DNA from: Mycobacterium sp.
GTDB taxonomy: Bacteria; Actinomycetota; Actinomycetes; Mycobacteriales; Mycobacteriaceae
Direction of reading: 5' to 3'
DNA: 64,000 nucleotides
Assembly: GCA_021732005.1 (NCBI GenBank)
Contig: JAKFVT010000032.1
Location: 38,038 to 102,037, forward strand
A program made the position numbers and the translations under genes. The notes under the pieces were generated by a model. That model was given only the letters and a program-made list of their open reading frames with translations, searched no databases and had not been told where the DNA came from. The stretch's first letter is position 1, and each line of letters opens with the position of its first letter. Below, piece after piece: positions 26,487 through 35,802 of the stretch.

Positions 26487-27890
26487 TCAGTCCGCCCGGC
26501 CGCGCCCGGATCGGTAGGAGGCCACGACGCCCACTGCCGCCAGAACAGCGAACGCACCGAACATCAGCCGGCTCGCGCCCGCATCGGGCGCAAAACGCAG
26601 ATTCACCACGACACCGGCCAACCCCGCGCCGAACGCGCCGCACATCAGCTGCACGGTGTTGATCGCGGCCGCGGCCACCGCCTGCTGCGGCGCGTCGTCG
26701 ACCACCGAGCCCATCGCCCACGCCGAGAGGTGCGGCCACGCCATCCCGATGCCGGACCCCGTGATCGCCAGCGCCAAGGCCCATAGGGCTACGACTGTTG
26801 TTGGTGCACCGTCGGTTTGGGTCACCGCCGCCAGGGTCAGACCCGCAGCCATCACCAGTGGGGCGATCGCCACCACCCGCACCGTGATCCGGACATTGGT
26901 GATCGACGCGCTGGCGATCTCCCCCACCGTCCAGCCCACCGACAGAGCCGCGCCAAGGAAACCCGCCACGACCGGTGCCAGCCCACCGAGCCGTTGACCG
27001 AACAGCGGCACATACATGTCCACCATCGTGGCCGCCATCAACAGGCCCAGGGTCAGGTAGATCCATTTCAACGGCCCCGGCTCAAAAGCTTTGCGCGGCA
27101 ACACCGCCGCCGAAGCCAGGCGGTCGACGACAATGAACACCCCCACCAGCACCGCACCCACGACCAGCAGTCCCCCGATGACGCCTGCGCTGTGCGGAAT
27201 AACCGCCGCGCTGACCGTCAGCGCTGCCACACCGAGAAGCAGCAACGACCACACCGGAATTCGCGTCCGAGGCGGCTGCTGGTCGGTGTCGGCCCGGGCC
27301 GGCAACGCCAGCGGCACCAGTACACTCATCGCCACTGCGAGAACCGCAAGCAACCCGAATCCGCCTCGCCACACGCCGAATTGGGCGAAGAGGCCACCGG
27401 TGGCCGGACCCACCAGGGTCCCGACTCCCCACATCGCCGAGACCACCGCCGAAGCGCGGGTCCACAACCGGTCGGGCAGCGCCGCACTGATCACCGCATA
27501 GCCGAGACCGGCCAGCACACCGCCGGCCAAGCCCTGCACGACCCGCCCGCCGAGAAGCAGCGGCATCGTCGGCGCCAGCGTGCACAGCGCACTGCCCGCG
27601 GCGAAGGACAGCAACGCGCCCAGATACGCCGCGCGCGGGCCGAATCGGGTCAGAACCGGTCCCACCGTCGTCGCCGCGGTCACCGACGCGACCAGATACA
27701 CCGTCGTCACCCAGGCGTAGAGCCGCTCGCCACCGATGTCGGCGACGGCGCTCGGGAGCAGGCTGATGGTGATGAACTCGTTGATGGCGTAGATCGCCAC
27801 GCCACCGGCCAACACGATGACAGCGCCGAGATAGTCGCGGCCCAGCAGCTCGCGCCAGCTGCCTGCGGCCGATGCGGTCGTCTCGGTCAT
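26487..27890 (-). CDS. MFS drug/metabolite exporter, Rv1634 type
   Basis: This major facilitator superfamily transporter has 467 residues and about 14 hydrophobic helices. It carries the landmarks GPVLTRFGPRAAYLG (loop 2-3) and GGRVVQGLAGGVLAGLGYAV (motif C region), followed by SAMWGVGTLVGPATGGL. The M. tuberculosis equivalent Rv1634 is a fluoroquinolone-extruding pump by report. The ORF is open to 27911; the ATG at 27890 (MTETTASAAGSW) is the family start. Its location beside uvrB is conserved. Substrates in this organism are unknown. Confidence 0.9.
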   Translation of the reverse strand: MTETTASAAGSWRELLGRDYLGAVIVLAGGVAIYAINEFITISLLPSAVADIGGERLYAWVTTVYLVASVTAATTVGPVLTRFGPRAAYLGALLSFAAGSALCTLAPTMPLLLGGRVVQGLAGGVLAGLGYAVISAALPDRLWTRASAVVSAMWGVGTLVGPATGGLFAQFGVWRGGFGLLAVLAVAMSVLVPLALPARADTDQQPPRTRIPVWSLLLLGVAALTVSAAVIPHSAGVIGGLLVVGAVLVGVFIVVDRLASAAVLPRKAFEPGPLKWIYLTLGLLMAATMVDMYVPLFGQRLGGLAPVVAGFLGAALSVGWTVGEIASASITNVRITVRVVAIAPLVMAAGLTLAAVTQTDGAPTTVVALWALALAITGSGIGMAWPHLSAWAMGSVVDDAPQQAVAAAAINTVQLMCGAFGAGLAGVVVNLRFAPDAGASRLMFGAFAVLAAVGVVASYRSGRGRAD

Positions 27891-27937
27891 GGCATCACCG
27901 TAAGGGCTCAACAGAGGTTGAGCTCAAGCACGCTGGG

Positions 27938-30109
27938 CTATTTCAGCCCGGCCGCGTCCATGCCGCGCAATTCCTTCTTAAGATCCGCGATCTCGTCGCG
28001 GATCCGGGCGGCCAGCTCGAACTGCAGGTCGCGAGCCGCCGTCATCATCTGCGCGGTCAAATCCTTGATCAGGTCCGCGAGTTCGGCCCGCGGCATGTTC
28101 GAGGTGTCACGGCCCTCGACGATCCCCGCGCTGACCGCACGACCCGGTTCGCCCTGCGCCCGCCGGCCCCGAGAGGCGTTGCGGCCCGAGCCGCCGACCT
28201 CGATGGCTTCGGTGTCGTCGGCCTCCCGGTACACCTGGTCGAGGATGTCGGCGATCTTCTTGCGCAACGGCTGCGGGTCGATGCCGCGCTCTTCGTTGTA
28301 GGCGATCTGCTTGGCGCGGCGCCGCTCGGTCTCGTCGATGGCTTCCTTCATCGAATCGGTGAGCTTGTCGGCGTACATGTGCACCTCGCCGGACACGTTG
28401 CGCGCCGCGCGGCCGATGGTCTGGATCAGGCTTCGGGTGGAGCGCAGGAACCCCTCCTTGTCGGCGTCCAGAATCGCCACCAGGGATACCTCGGGAAGGT
28501 CCAGACCCTCGCGGAGCAGGTTGATACCGACCAGCACGTCGTATTCGCCGAGGCGCAGTTGCCGCAGCAGCTCGACACGACGCAGCGTGTCGACCTCGGA
28601 GTGCAGGTAGCGCACCCGGATGCCCATTTCGAGCAGGTAATCGGTGAGGTCCTCGGCCATCTTCTTGGTCAGGGTGGTGACCAGGACCCGCTCGTCGCGT
28701 TCGGTGCGGGCCCGGATCTCGCCGATCAGGTCGTCGATCTGGCCCTTGGTCGGCTTGACCACGACCTTCGGGTCGAGCAGGCCGGTCGGGCGGATCACCT
28801 GCTCGACGAATTCACCACTGGTCTGGCTGAGCTCATACGGTCCCGGTGTCGCCGACAGGTAGACCGTCTGCCCGATCCGGTCCGCGAACTCTTCCCAGGT
28901 CAGCGGTCGGTTGTCCACCGCCGACGGCAGCCGGAAGCCGAACTCGACGAGGTTGCGCTTACGGGACATGTCGCCCTCGTACATGCCGCCGATCTGCGGC
29001 ACGGTGACGTGCGACTCGTCGATCACCAGCAGGAAGTCCTCGGGGAAGTAGTCCAGCAGCGTCGCGGGGGCCGACCCGGCCGGCCGGCCGTCGATGTGGC
29101 GCGAATAGTTCTCGATGCCCGAACAGAAGCCGACCTGGCGCATCATCTCGATGTCGTAGTTGGTGCGCATCCGCAACCGCTGGGCTTCGAGCAGCTTGCC
29201 CTGGTTCTCCAGCTCGGCCAGCCGCTCGGCCAGCTCCTGCTCGATCGTCGAGATGGCGATCGCCATCCGCTCCGGACCCGCCACGTAGTGGGTGGCCGGG
29301 AAGATCCGCAGCGAGTCGACCTGGCGGACCACGTCACCGGTCAGCGGGTGCAGGTAGTACAGCGCCTCGATCTCGTCGCCGAAGAACTCGATCCGTATCG
29401 CCAGCTCTTCATAGGACGGGATGATCTCGACGGTGTCGCCGCGCACGCGGAACGAACCACGGGTGAAGGACAGGTCGTTGCGCGTGTACTGGACGTCGAC
29501 GAGCAGCCGCAGCAGGCTGTCCCGCGGTACTTCGGAGCCCACCTCCAATTCGACCGAGCGGTCGAGGTACGACTGCGGGGTGCCGAGGCCGTAGATGCAC
29601 GACACCGACGCGACGACGACGACATCGCGTCGGGACAGCAGACTCGATGTAGCCGAGTGGCGCAACCGCTCCACGTCGTCGTTGATCGAGCTGTCCTTCT
29701 CGATGTAGGTGTCCGTCTGGGCGATGTACGCCTCAGGCTGGTAGTAGTCGTAGTACGAGACGAAGTATTCGACGGCGTTGTGCGGCAACATCTCCCGCAA
29801 CTCGTTGGCCAGCTGGGCGGCCAGCGTCTTGTTCGGCGCCATCACCAGCGTGGGCCGCTGCAGCCGTTCGATCAGCCACGCCGTGGTCGCGGACTTACCG
29901 GTGCCTGTCGCACCGAGCAACACGACGTCGCGCTCTCCCGCTCTGATCCGGCGTTCCAGCTCCTCGATCGCGGCGGGCTGGTCACCGGCGGGCTCGTACT
30001 CACTGATCACCTGGAACTCGGCGCCGCTGCGCACCAGGCCGTCCACGGCGTCAGCGGCAGGTCGGTACTCCGAGTGCGCGATCACCGGGTGTTCGGTAGC
30101 GAATGCCAT
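27938..30109 (-). CDS. uvrB: excinuclease ABC subunit B
   Basis: UvrB is the damage-verifying helicase-like subunit that receives DNA from UvrA and recruits UvrC. Walker A is [15 protein letters not shown]. The beta-hairpin region includes [16 protein letters not shown], the DEAD-like box is [16 protein letters not shown], and motif VI is QTIGRAARN. The C-terminal UVR motif ([20 protein letters not shown]) binds UvrC. Length is 723 residues. The ATG at 30109 gives the family N-terminus [15 protein letters not shown]. It is divergent from the DUF402 gene, and its neighbours match M. tuberculosis. Confidence 0.98.
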   Translation of the reverse strand: MAFATEHPVIAHSEYRPAADAVDGLVRSGAEFQVISEYEPAGDQPAAIEELERRIRAGERDVVLLGATGTGKSATTAWLIERLQRPTLVMAPNKTLAAQLANELREMLPHNAVEYFVSYYDYYQPEAYIAQTDTYIEKDSSINDDVERLRHSATSSLLSRRDVVVVASVSCIYGLGTPQSYLDRSVELEVGSEVPRDSLLRLLVDVQYTRNDLSFTRGSFRVRGDTVEIIPSYEELAIRIEFFGDEIEALYYLHPLTGDVVRQVDSLRIFPATHYVAGPERMAIAISTIEQELAERLAELENQGKLLEAQRLRMRTNYDIEMMRQVGFCSGIENYSRHIDGRPAGSAPATLLDYFPEDFLLVIDESHVTVPQIGGMYEGDMSRKRNLVEFGFRLPSAVDNRPLTWEEFADRIGQTVYLSATPGPYELSQTSGEFVEQVIRPTGLLDPKVVVKPTKGQIDDLIGEIRARTERDERVLVTTLTKKMAEDLTDYLLEMGIRVRYLHSEVDTLRRVELLRQLRLGEYDVLVGINLLREGLDLPEVSLVAILDADKEGFLRSTRSLIQTIGRAARNVSGEVHMYADKLTDSMKEAIDETERRRAKQIAYNEERGIDPQPLRKKIADILDQVYREADDTEAIEVGGSGRNASRGRRAQGEPGRAVSAGIVEGRDTSNMPRAELADLIKDLTAQMMTAARDLQFELAARIRDEIADLKKELRGMDAAGLK

Positions 30110-30151
30110 GTCCCCAGGTTAAGCGTCCCCACCGACACATTCATTCCTCGT

Positions 30152-30157
30152 TACGCT
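30152..30157 (+). promoter_or_regulatory. candidate -10 box, leaderless DUF402 gene
   Basis: TACGCT ends six bases before the GTG at 30164, in the short uvrB divergent gap, with no ribosome-binding site. Confidence 0.45.
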
Positions 30158-30163
30158 TGCGCG

Positions 30164-30670
30164 GTGACCGTCCATCCGCCCAAGCAGGAGACGTTCGACC
30201 TGGTCGCGTACACCAACACCGACCCGAAGGGCATCGTGCGGGCGGTGGACGACTACGTGGTCACCCCGTGGGGTCTGTACATGGCCCGCCCCACCCCGGG
30301 CCGCGCCCAGTTCCACTACCTGGAGTCCTGGCTGCTGCCGTCGCTGGGTCTGCGGGCCAATGTCTTCCACTTCAACCCCGGCTACGAGCGGCCGCAGGAC
30401 TACTACCTCGACGTCGGCGTGATCACCGTCGGCGACACCGCCTGGCACGCCGAGGACCACTACCTCGACCTGGTGGTCTACGCCGGTGACCGCACCGACC
30501 TCATCGACACCGACGAACTGTTCGCCGCCCACCGCGAGGGCCTGCTGACCACCGAGACCGCGGAGGCCGCCCTGCAGTGCGTCGTCGGCGCCGTCGAGGG
30601 GCTGGCCCGTCACGACCATGACCTCAATGCATGGCTTTCCAGCGAGGGAATGACACTGACCTGGCGCTGA
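30164..30670 (+). CDS. DUF402 family protein, Rv1632c type
   Basis: This 168-residue soluble protein has the beta-barrel-type DUF402 pattern. It includes DDYVVTPWGLYMARPTPGRAQF, LRANVFHFNPGYER, the acidic cluster DYYLDVGVITVGD, and EDHYLDLVVY. Some DUF402 proteins are nucleoside phosphatases in Gram-positive bacteria; the acidic residues typical of that activity seem present, but I would not assign it. The GTG at 30164 follows a -10 box by six bases. It sits beside uvrB as Rv1632c does in M. tuberculosis. Confidence 0.82.
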   Translation: MTVHPPKQETFDLVAYTNTDPKGIVRAVDDYVVTPWGLYMARPTPGRAQFHYLESWLLPSLGLRANVFHFNPGYERPQDYYLDVGVITVGDTAWHAEDHYLDLVVYAGDRTDLIDTDELFAAHREGLLTTETAEAALQCVVGAVEGLARHDHDLNAWLSSEGMTLTWR

Positions 30671-30716
30671 TCCATCTCGGGCGGGGCAACGAATCGGCAG
30701 TCCCCTACCGGACGGG

Positions 30717-30722
30717 TAGTCT
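30717..30722 (+). promoter_or_regulatory. candidate -10 box for the secreted protein gene at 30731
   Basis: TAGTCT ends eight bases before the ATG at 30731, and no ribosome-binding site is present, so a leaderless or near-leaderless transcript is likely. Confidence 0.38.
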
Positions 30723-30730
30723 GCCTAGCT

Positions 30731-31267
30731 ATGAGCTCCACCACGCGCGGATGGCTGAGCATCGTCGCCGCGGCCACCCTGGTCGTGGGTTCTCAGTTAA
30801 CGGCGGATACAGCGCTGGCCGACCCCGATCCAGCGCCGCCGCCGACGCCCGCGGCCTCCGATGACGCCAACCCGCAGTTGCTGCACAACATCACCTACCG
30901 GGCCCGGGCGGACGGCACTTCACGCGGCGCCATCGTCGCGTACAAGATCGACGACAACAACGTGAACAGCGACCAACCCACGCTGCTGCCGGGGATGACG
31001 TTCGAGGTCAACACGGTTCTGCACGATCCCAAGAAGGCCGGCATGGAGTTGTCCATCCAGTGGCCGTACGGATCGAATCTGCACTGCGAGATCCTGGTGG
31101 ACGACGAGATCGTGGCGCAGGCGGACCAGTTCATCGCCCCCCGGCTGTTCCGCCCCAAGGACGACCCGCTCTACGGCACCATCCAATGCGGCGCACCCCT
31201 GGATACGCCCGCTCCGAACGCCGCGCCCCCACCCGCACCTGCCCCGGCGCCGGAACCGACGACCTAG
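30731..31267 (+). CDS. secreted hypothetical protein with Pro-rich ends
   Basis: The 178-residue protein begins with a signal peptide (TTRGWLSIVAAATLVVGSQL, cleavage near ALA-DP). The mature form starts Pro-rich (DPDPAPPPTPAASDD). A folded core with HNITYRARADGTSRGAIVAY, LLPGMTFEVNTVLHDPKKAG and two cysteines (NLHCEIL, IQCGAP) likely forms a beta sandwich with one disulfide. It ends in a Pro/Ala tail. The core resembles mycobacterial MmpS-like or immunoglobulin-type secreted domains in general appearance only. It is probably separate from the DUF402 gene because it has its own -10 box. Confidence 0.72.
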   Translation: MSSTTRGWLSIVAAATLVVGSQLTADTALADPDPAPPPTPAASDDANPQLLHNITYRARADGTSRGAIVAYKIDDNNVNSDQPTLLPGMTFEVNTVLHDPKKAGMELSIQWPYGSNLHCEILVDDEIVAQADQFIAPRLFRPKDDPLYGTIQCGAPLDTPAPNAAPPPAPAPAPEPTT

Positions 31268-31283
31268 AGTCCGCGATCGCCGA

Positions 31284-31289
31284 TACTCT
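31284..31289 (+). promoter_or_regulatory. candidate -10 box, leaderless deazaflavin oxidoreductase gene
   Basis: TACTCT ends six bases before the GTG at 31296; no Shine-Dalgarno sequence is present. Confidence 0.45.
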
Positions 31290-31295
31290 GGGCAC

Positions 31296-31748
31296 GTGCA
31301 GAAACCCGATCGTGTCGCCGAGGCCGGCGCCTGGCTGTTGGAAAACGGTCACCGACTGCTGCTCGCCCTCACCGGCGGGCGCTACCCACGCACCGTGATG
31401 GGCATGTTGACCGTCGAATTGCACACCGTCGGCCGCAAATCCGGGAAGCCGTACGCCAACCTGTTGACGTCTCCGGTTCACGACAAGGACCGCATCGTCG
31501 TCGTGGCATCCAAGGGCGGGCACCAGGATCACCCCGACTGGTACAAGAACGCGATAGCCAACCCGGAGGTCGCCGTGACCGTTGACGGCGCGACGGTCCC
31601 GATGCTGGCCCGCTCGGCCGGCCCGGACGAACGAGCCGAGTTGTGGCCGCGAGTCATCAAGGCCTACAAGGGATATGCGGGCTATCAGCGCAACACGCCC
31701 CGCGAAATACCGTTGCTGATCCTGGAGCGCCGCCGAGCGTTCCGATAG
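31296..31748 (+). CDS. nitroreductase/deazaflavin (F420)-dependent oxidoreductase family protein
   Basis: This 150-residue split-barrel protein belongs to the Ddn-like family, whose members use cofactor F420H2 to reduce quinones or nitroimidazoles. Visible family segments are LTVELHTVGRKSGKPYANLL (phosphate-binding side), IVVVASKGGHQDHPDWYKN, and NPEVAVTVDGA near residue 90. The GTG at 31296 follows a -10 box. F420 use is known for related mycobacterial proteins and is inferred here. It converges with coaE, whose stop directly follows. Confidence 0.85.
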   Translation: MQKPDRVAEAGAWLLENGHRLLLALTGGRYPRTVMGMLTVELHTVGRKSGKPYANLLTSPVHDKDRIVVVASKGGHQDHPDWYKNAIANPEVAVTVDGATVPMLARSAGPDERAELWPRVIKAYKGYAGYQRNTPREIPLLILERRRAFR

Positions 31749-32930
31749 TCAGACGGCCGGCGTCCAGCCGGTCGTCTCGGCCCATTCCCACGCGCGGCGG
31801 TAGGCATCGAGAAACCACGGCTCCTTCGCCTCGGCGTAGGCCCCGATGTCTGCGTGCTGAGCCGCGGAATGTTTGACCGCCAGATAGTCGGCCCGCACAC
31901 CGGGGTTGGCCTTGAGCCAGTCCACGAACAGCAGCGCGAACCGCTGATTGGGCCAACCGTCCACGCGGATGTGTACGTTGGTGGGCCGGCCCGGGTCGCC
32001 GGAGGCGTGGAAACGCTTGTGCCACAGGGCCGGATCGGTACCCGACTTCGGAACGTCAGAGGTGATCGCGTGGACGCGGGGATACCCGGCCCGCAGTAAG
32101 TCTTCGGCGAGTTCGTCGGCGACCTCCAGCGAGGCGACCGTCACCTGGACGTCGATGACGTCTTTGGCGTCCATACCGGGCACCGCCGTCGACCCGATGT
32201 GGTCGATCCGAACCGCCCGGTGCCCGCAGGTGGTGTTGAGCCGGGCCAGGATTCGTCGGGCCTGATCGGGCCAACTGGGATCAGCCGGCACCACCGCGGT
32301 TGAACTCGGCGCCGGGGTCCGGGTGGTGAGGTTGTGCGCGAACGGCACAATCCGCTGGTACCACAGCTCACGCGCCTGCTCGACGAGCTGCCCGGAACTG
32401 CCGGAATTGTCCAACCAGACGTCGGCGACCAGTCTTCGTTGCTCATCGGTGGCCTGCGCCGCGATCCGGGCCCGGGCGTCGGCCTCGGAGAAGCCGCGGT
32501 ATTCGATCAGCCGCTTGACCCGCACCTCGGGATCGGCGTGCACGATGATGACCAGCGGGAACATCGGCGCCATCTGCGATTCGACCAGCAGCGGAATGTC
32601 CTCGACGATCACGGCATCCTCCCCCGCCGCCGCGATCAGCTCCGAGCGTCGAGTCGCCACCAGCGGGTGGACGATGCCGTTCAGGGTCTGCCGCTTCTCC
32701 TCGGCGCTGAACGCGATCCCGGCCAGAGCCGGGCGGTTCAGCGCGCCGTCGGGCAGCAGGATCTGTGGTCCGAATGCGCCGACCAGCTTGGCCAGGCCTT
32801 CGGTGCCAGGTTCGACGACCTCGCGGGAGATGACGTCCCCGTCGACGACGATGCCGCCACATTCAGAGAACGTGGCGGACACCGTCGACTTGCCGGCGCC
32901 GATACCGCCGGTGAGTCCAATACGCAGCAC
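31749..32930 (-). CDS. coaE: dephospho-CoA kinase fused to a GrpB/UPF0157 domain
   Basis: CoaE catalyses the last step of coenzyme A synthesis, phosphorylating dephospho-CoA. The kinase domain (residues 1-195) has the P-loop GLTGGIGAGKSTVS, the DVISREVV segment and the lid region VKRLIEYRGFSEADAR. The C-terminal domain (about 210-393) is GrpB/UPF0157, with RAVRIDHIGSTAVPGMDAKD and VIDVQVTVASLEVADELAED. The fusion is characteristic of mycobacteria, and the second domain is thought to help folding. The GTG at 32930 is the start. It lies downstream of rpsA, separated by a strong hairpin. Confidence 0.96.
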   Translation of the reverse strand: MLRIGLTGGIGAGKSTVSATFSECGGIVVDGDVISREVVEPGTEGLAKLVGAFGPQILLPDGALNRPALAGIAFSAEEKRQTLNGIVHPLVATRRSELIAAAGEDAVIVEDIPLLVESQMAPMFPLVIIVHADPEVRVKRLIEYRGFSEADARARIAAQATDEQRRLVADVWLDNSGSSGQLVEQARELWYQRIVPFAHNLTTRTPAPSSTAVVPADPSWPDQARRILARLNTTCGHRAVRIDHIGSTAVPGMDAKDVIDVQVTVASLEVADELAEDLLRAGYPRVHAITSDVPKSGTDPALWHKRFHASGDPGRPTNVHIRVDGWPNQRFALLFVDWLKANPGVRADYLAVKHSAAQHADIGAYAEAKEPWFLDAYRRAWEWAETTGWTPAV

Positions 32931-32960
32931 TGCACCAGTCTTTCAGGCGCCCGAGACGAC

Positions 32961-32992
32961 GAACGCCCCGGCTCGGATGAGCCGGGGCGTTC
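32961..32992 (-). terminator. hairpin terminator after rpsA
   Basis: GAACGCCCCGGCTC and GAGCCGGGGCGTTC form a perfect 14-bp stem with a GGAT loop, 13 bp past the rpsA stop and 30 bp before coaE on the minus strand. There is no U-tract, as is common for mycobacterial terminators. Some read-through into coaE is possible. Confidence 0.75.
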
Positions 32993-33005
32993 GATCGTGG
33001 ATTAC

Positions 33006-34460
33006 TTAGGCGTTGCCCGCCAGCTTCTCGCGCAGAGCCGCGAGCTGAGCATCGCTGGCCAGCGAACCACCGGCCGACTCACCCGAGCTCGACGAGGAAG
33101 ACGACGACGAGCCGTTACCGGCCGGACGCTCGGCAGCCTCGGCCTCAGCCTTGGCGAACTTCTCCATCTGCGTGGTGTGCATCTTGTGCCGGCGCTCGGC
33201 CTCGGCGTAGCGGGCCTCCCACTCGGTGCGCTGCTTGTCGAAGCCTTCCAACCATTCGTTGGTGTCGGCGTCGAAGCCCTCCGGGAAGATGTAGTTGCCC
33301 GCATCGTCGTAGCTGTCGGCCATGCCGTACTTCGAGGGGTCGAACTCCTCGGTGTAGTCCTCGTTGGCCTGCTTGAGGCTCAGCGAGATGCGGCGGCGCT
33401 CCAGGTCGATGTCGATGACCTTGACCATGGCGTCGTCGCCGACCTGCACGACCTGATCCGGCACCTCGACGTGGCGCTCAGCAAGCTCGGAGATGTGCAC
33501 CAGACCCTCGATGCCCTCTTCCACGCGGACGAACGCGCCGAACGGCACCAGCTTGGTGACCTTGCCCGGCACGATCTGGCCGATGGCGTGGGTGCGGGCG
33601 AAGTGGCGCCACGGGTCTTCCTGAGTTGCCTTGAGCGACAACGAAACCCGCTCGCGGTCCATGTCGACGTCGAGCACCTCGACGGTGACCTCGTCGCCCA
33701 CGGTGACGACCTCGGAGGGGTGGTCGATGTGCTTCCAGGACAGCTCGGACACGTGCACGAGGCCGTCGACGCCGCCGAGATCGACGAACGCGCCGAAGTT
33801 GACGATCGAGGACACGACACCCTTGCGGATGGCGCCCTTCTGAAGCTGGTTGAGGAACTCGCTGCGCACCTCGGACTGGGTCTGCTCCAGCCACGCGCGG
33901 CGCGAGAGCACCACGTTGTTGCGGTTCTTGTCCAGCTCGATGATCTTGGCCTCGATCTCCTTGCCGATGTACGGCTGCAGATCGCGGACGCGTCGCATCT
34001 CGACCAGCGATGCGGGCAGGAAGCCACGCAGGCCGATGTCGAGGATCAGACCGCCCTTGACGACCTCGATGACGGTGCCCTTGACGGCCTCGTCCTTCTC
34101 CTTGAGTGCCTCGATGGTGCCCCAGGCGCGCTCGTACTGAGCGCGCTTCTTGGACAGGATCAGGCGGCCTTCCTTGTCCTCCTTGGTGAGGACGAGGGCT
34201 TCCACCTCATCGCCGACGGACACAACCTCATTGGGGTCGACGTCGTGCTTGATGGAGAGTTCGCGGGAGGGGATGACACCCTCGGTCTTGTAGCCGATGT
34301 CGAGCAAGACTTCGTCACGGTCAACCTTGACGATGGTGCCTTCGACGATGTCGCCATCGTTGAAGTATTTGATGGTCTTGTCGATCGCGGCGAGAAAGTC
34401 CTCGGCCGAGCCGATGTCGTTGACGGCTACTTGCGGCGAGGTGACGGTGGGACTTGGCAT
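33006..34460 (-). CDS. rpsA: 30S ribosomal protein S1
   Basis: S1 binds mRNA on the 30S subunit and, in mycobacteria, also takes part in trans-translation. Four S1 repeats are visible in the 484-residue product, for example FNDGDIVEGTIVKVDRDEVL, IEVVKGGLILDIGLRGFLPA, GVVSSIVNFGAFVDLGGVDG and GKVTKLVPFGAFVRVEEGIE. After the repeats the tail is acidic/Ser-rich and ends with LREKLAGNA. The ATG at 34460 gives MPSPTVTSPQVAVND, the usual N-terminus. It is transcribed toward coaE, as in M. tuberculosis. Confidence 0.98.
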   Translation of the reverse strand: MPSPTVTSPQVAVNDIGSAEDFLAAIDKTIKYFNDGDIVEGTIVKVDRDEVLLDIGYKTEGVIPSRELSIKHDVDPNEVVSVGDEVEALVLTKEDKEGRLILSKKRAQYERAWGTIEALKEKDEAVKGTVIEVVKGGLILDIGLRGFLPASLVEMRRVRDLQPYIGKEIEAKIIELDKNRNNVVLSRRAWLEQTQSEVRSEFLNQLQKGAIRKGVVSSIVNFGAFVDLGGVDGLVHVSELSWKHIDHPSEVVTVGDEVTVEVLDVDMDRERVSLSLKATQEDPWRHFARTHAIGQIVPGKVTKLVPFGAFVRVEEGIEGLVHISELAERHVEVPDQVVQVGDDAMVKVIDIDLERRRISLSLKQANEDYTEEFDPSKYGMADSYDDAGNYIFPEGFDADTNEWLEGFDKQRTEWEARYAEAERRHKMHTTQMEKFAKAEAEAAERPAGNGSSSSSSSSSGESAGGSLASDAQLAALREKLAGNA

Positions 34461-34627
34461 ATTGTTGGGTTGCTCCGGACAGGCTTAATCGTAGGGACAG
34501 TTCTCTGGGGATGTATCTGTGGTGCTGTACCCGCAAAGTGCACACAGGTACTGTCCGAGACTACTCGACTAGGCACACGCTGGACAAACCCGGGTCTGTG
34601 AGCCCGCTGTGGACGCTCCTCTTCGAA

Positions 34628-34633
34628 TACCCT
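34628..34633 (+). promoter_or_regulatory. candidate -10 box, leaderless prsW start
   Basis: TACCCT ends six bases before the GTG at 34640. This supports that GTG over the earlier one at 34598. Confidence 0.4.
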
Positions 34634-34639
34634 GCTCAG

Positions 34640-35779
34640 GTGTCCTCCCCCTTCCCGCTGCCGTTGCCCCGGCCGGTCCGCAAGGTCGGCGCCCCGCTGG
34701 CGGTGATCATCATTCTCGGCACCGTCGCCGGGTTGATCTTGACGCTGCTGACCGCGGTGAATCCGGCCGGCACCGTGATCGGTTTCATCTTGGCCACCAC
34801 GGCGACGACGCTGGTGGTGCTGTCGTATCTGTGGTTGGACCGGTGGGAACCGGAGCCGCCGCGGCTGCTGGTGTTCGCCTTCGTCTGGGGCGCCTCGGTG
34901 GCCGTCGTGGTGTCGGTGGGCCTTGAGGTGGTCTTCGACGCCGCAGTGAACACCGGCGGTTCGGAGTCCAGCCCCTTCACCATCGCGGTCGGCGCCCCGC
35001 TGATCGAGGAGGCCGCCAAGGGCGCGTTCCTGCTGTTGATGATGACGGGTGTGCGCCGCGCCGAGCTGAACTCGCTGACCGACTGCCTGGTCTATGCGGG
35101 GATGACGGCGATCGGCTTCGCGTGGCTGGAGAACATCTTCTACATCGCTGACGGCGGCTCGCTGGGCGATTCCCTGCTGACCGCGGGATTGCGTCTTGTG
35201 ATGGGGCCGTTCGCCCACCCGCTGTTCACGACTTTCACCGCAATCGGCGTGCATTTCGCTCTGCAGCAACGCAATTGGTTTGCCAAGGCGGGGTGTGTGG
35301 TGCTCGGGTACCTCGCCGCGGTGGTGATGCACGGGCTGTGGAACGGCTCGACCCTCGTCGGCGTCGGCGCCTACTTCGGGCTGTACGTGGTGTGGATGAT
35401 GCCGGTGTTCGCCTTGGCCGTGGCGCTGGCGGTGCGCAGCCGCCGGCGCGAGCAGCGTGTGGTGGCCGAGAAGCTGCCGGGCATGGTCGCCGCGGGTCTG
35501 GTGACCCCCGCCGAGGCCGGCTGGCTGGGGTCGATCCGCACCCGCAAGGAGGTGGTGGCCGCCGCTGCCCGGTTCGGCGGGCGCCCGGCCGGCCGCGGGG
35601 TCAAGAGATTCGCCGTCCAGGTTGTCGAGCTGGCGTTCGTACGTGACCGCATCGACCGCGGCTTCGGGGATGCCCGGGTGTTCGCGCTGCAGCAGGTCGA
35701 GGTCGACGGCGTGGTCGCTGCCCGCTCCGCCGCCGGGCCGGCGCTGCACTGGCTGAACGGCTACCGCCCCACCGCGTGA
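34640..35779 (+). CDS. PrsW family intramembrane metalloprotease
   Basis: PrsW-type proteins are multi-spanning metalloproteases related to the CAAX-protease group; PrsW of Bacillus cleaves an anti-sigma factor. The catalytic motifs are present: EEAAKG near residue 122 (LIEEAAKGAFLLL), a helix with HPLFTTF near 193, and HGLWNGS near 231. About eight hydrophobic helices span residues 15-270, and a soluble C-terminal region follows to 379. The start is taken at the GTG 34640 because of the -10 box. The substrate is unknown; no anti-sigma factor gene is adjacent. It is convergent with polA. Confidence 0.85.
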   Translation: MSSPFPLPLPRPVRKVGAPLAVIIILGTVAGLILTLLTAVNPAGTVIGFILATTATTLVVLSYLWLDRWEPEPPRLLVFAFVWGASVAVVVSVGLEVVFDAAVNTGGSESSPFTIAVGAPLIEEAAKGAFLLLMMTGVRRAELNSLTDCLVYAGMTAIGFAWLENIFYIADGGSLGDSLLTAGLRLVMGPFAHPLFTTFTAIGVHFALQQRNWFAKAGCVVLGYLAAVVMHGLWNGSTLVGVGAYFGLYVVWMMPVFALAVALAVRSRRREQRVVAEKLPGMVAAGLVTPAEAGWLGSIRTRKEVVAAAARFGGRPAGRGVKRFAVQVVELAFVRDRIDRGFGDARVFALQQVEVDGVVAARSAAGPALHWLNGYRPTA

Positions 35780-35802
35780 GTTTCCCGGCGGTCACCCGGC
35801 CG

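Noticed and set aside
27872..30670. 932-codon plus-strand frame over uvrB
   Set aside because: It is antisense to uvrB and only its last 168 codons (from 30164) are a real DUF402 gene.
32334..34601. 755-codon plus-strand frame over coaE and rpsA
   Set aside because: Antisense to two strongly conserved genes; composition matches the complement of their codon bias, not a protein.
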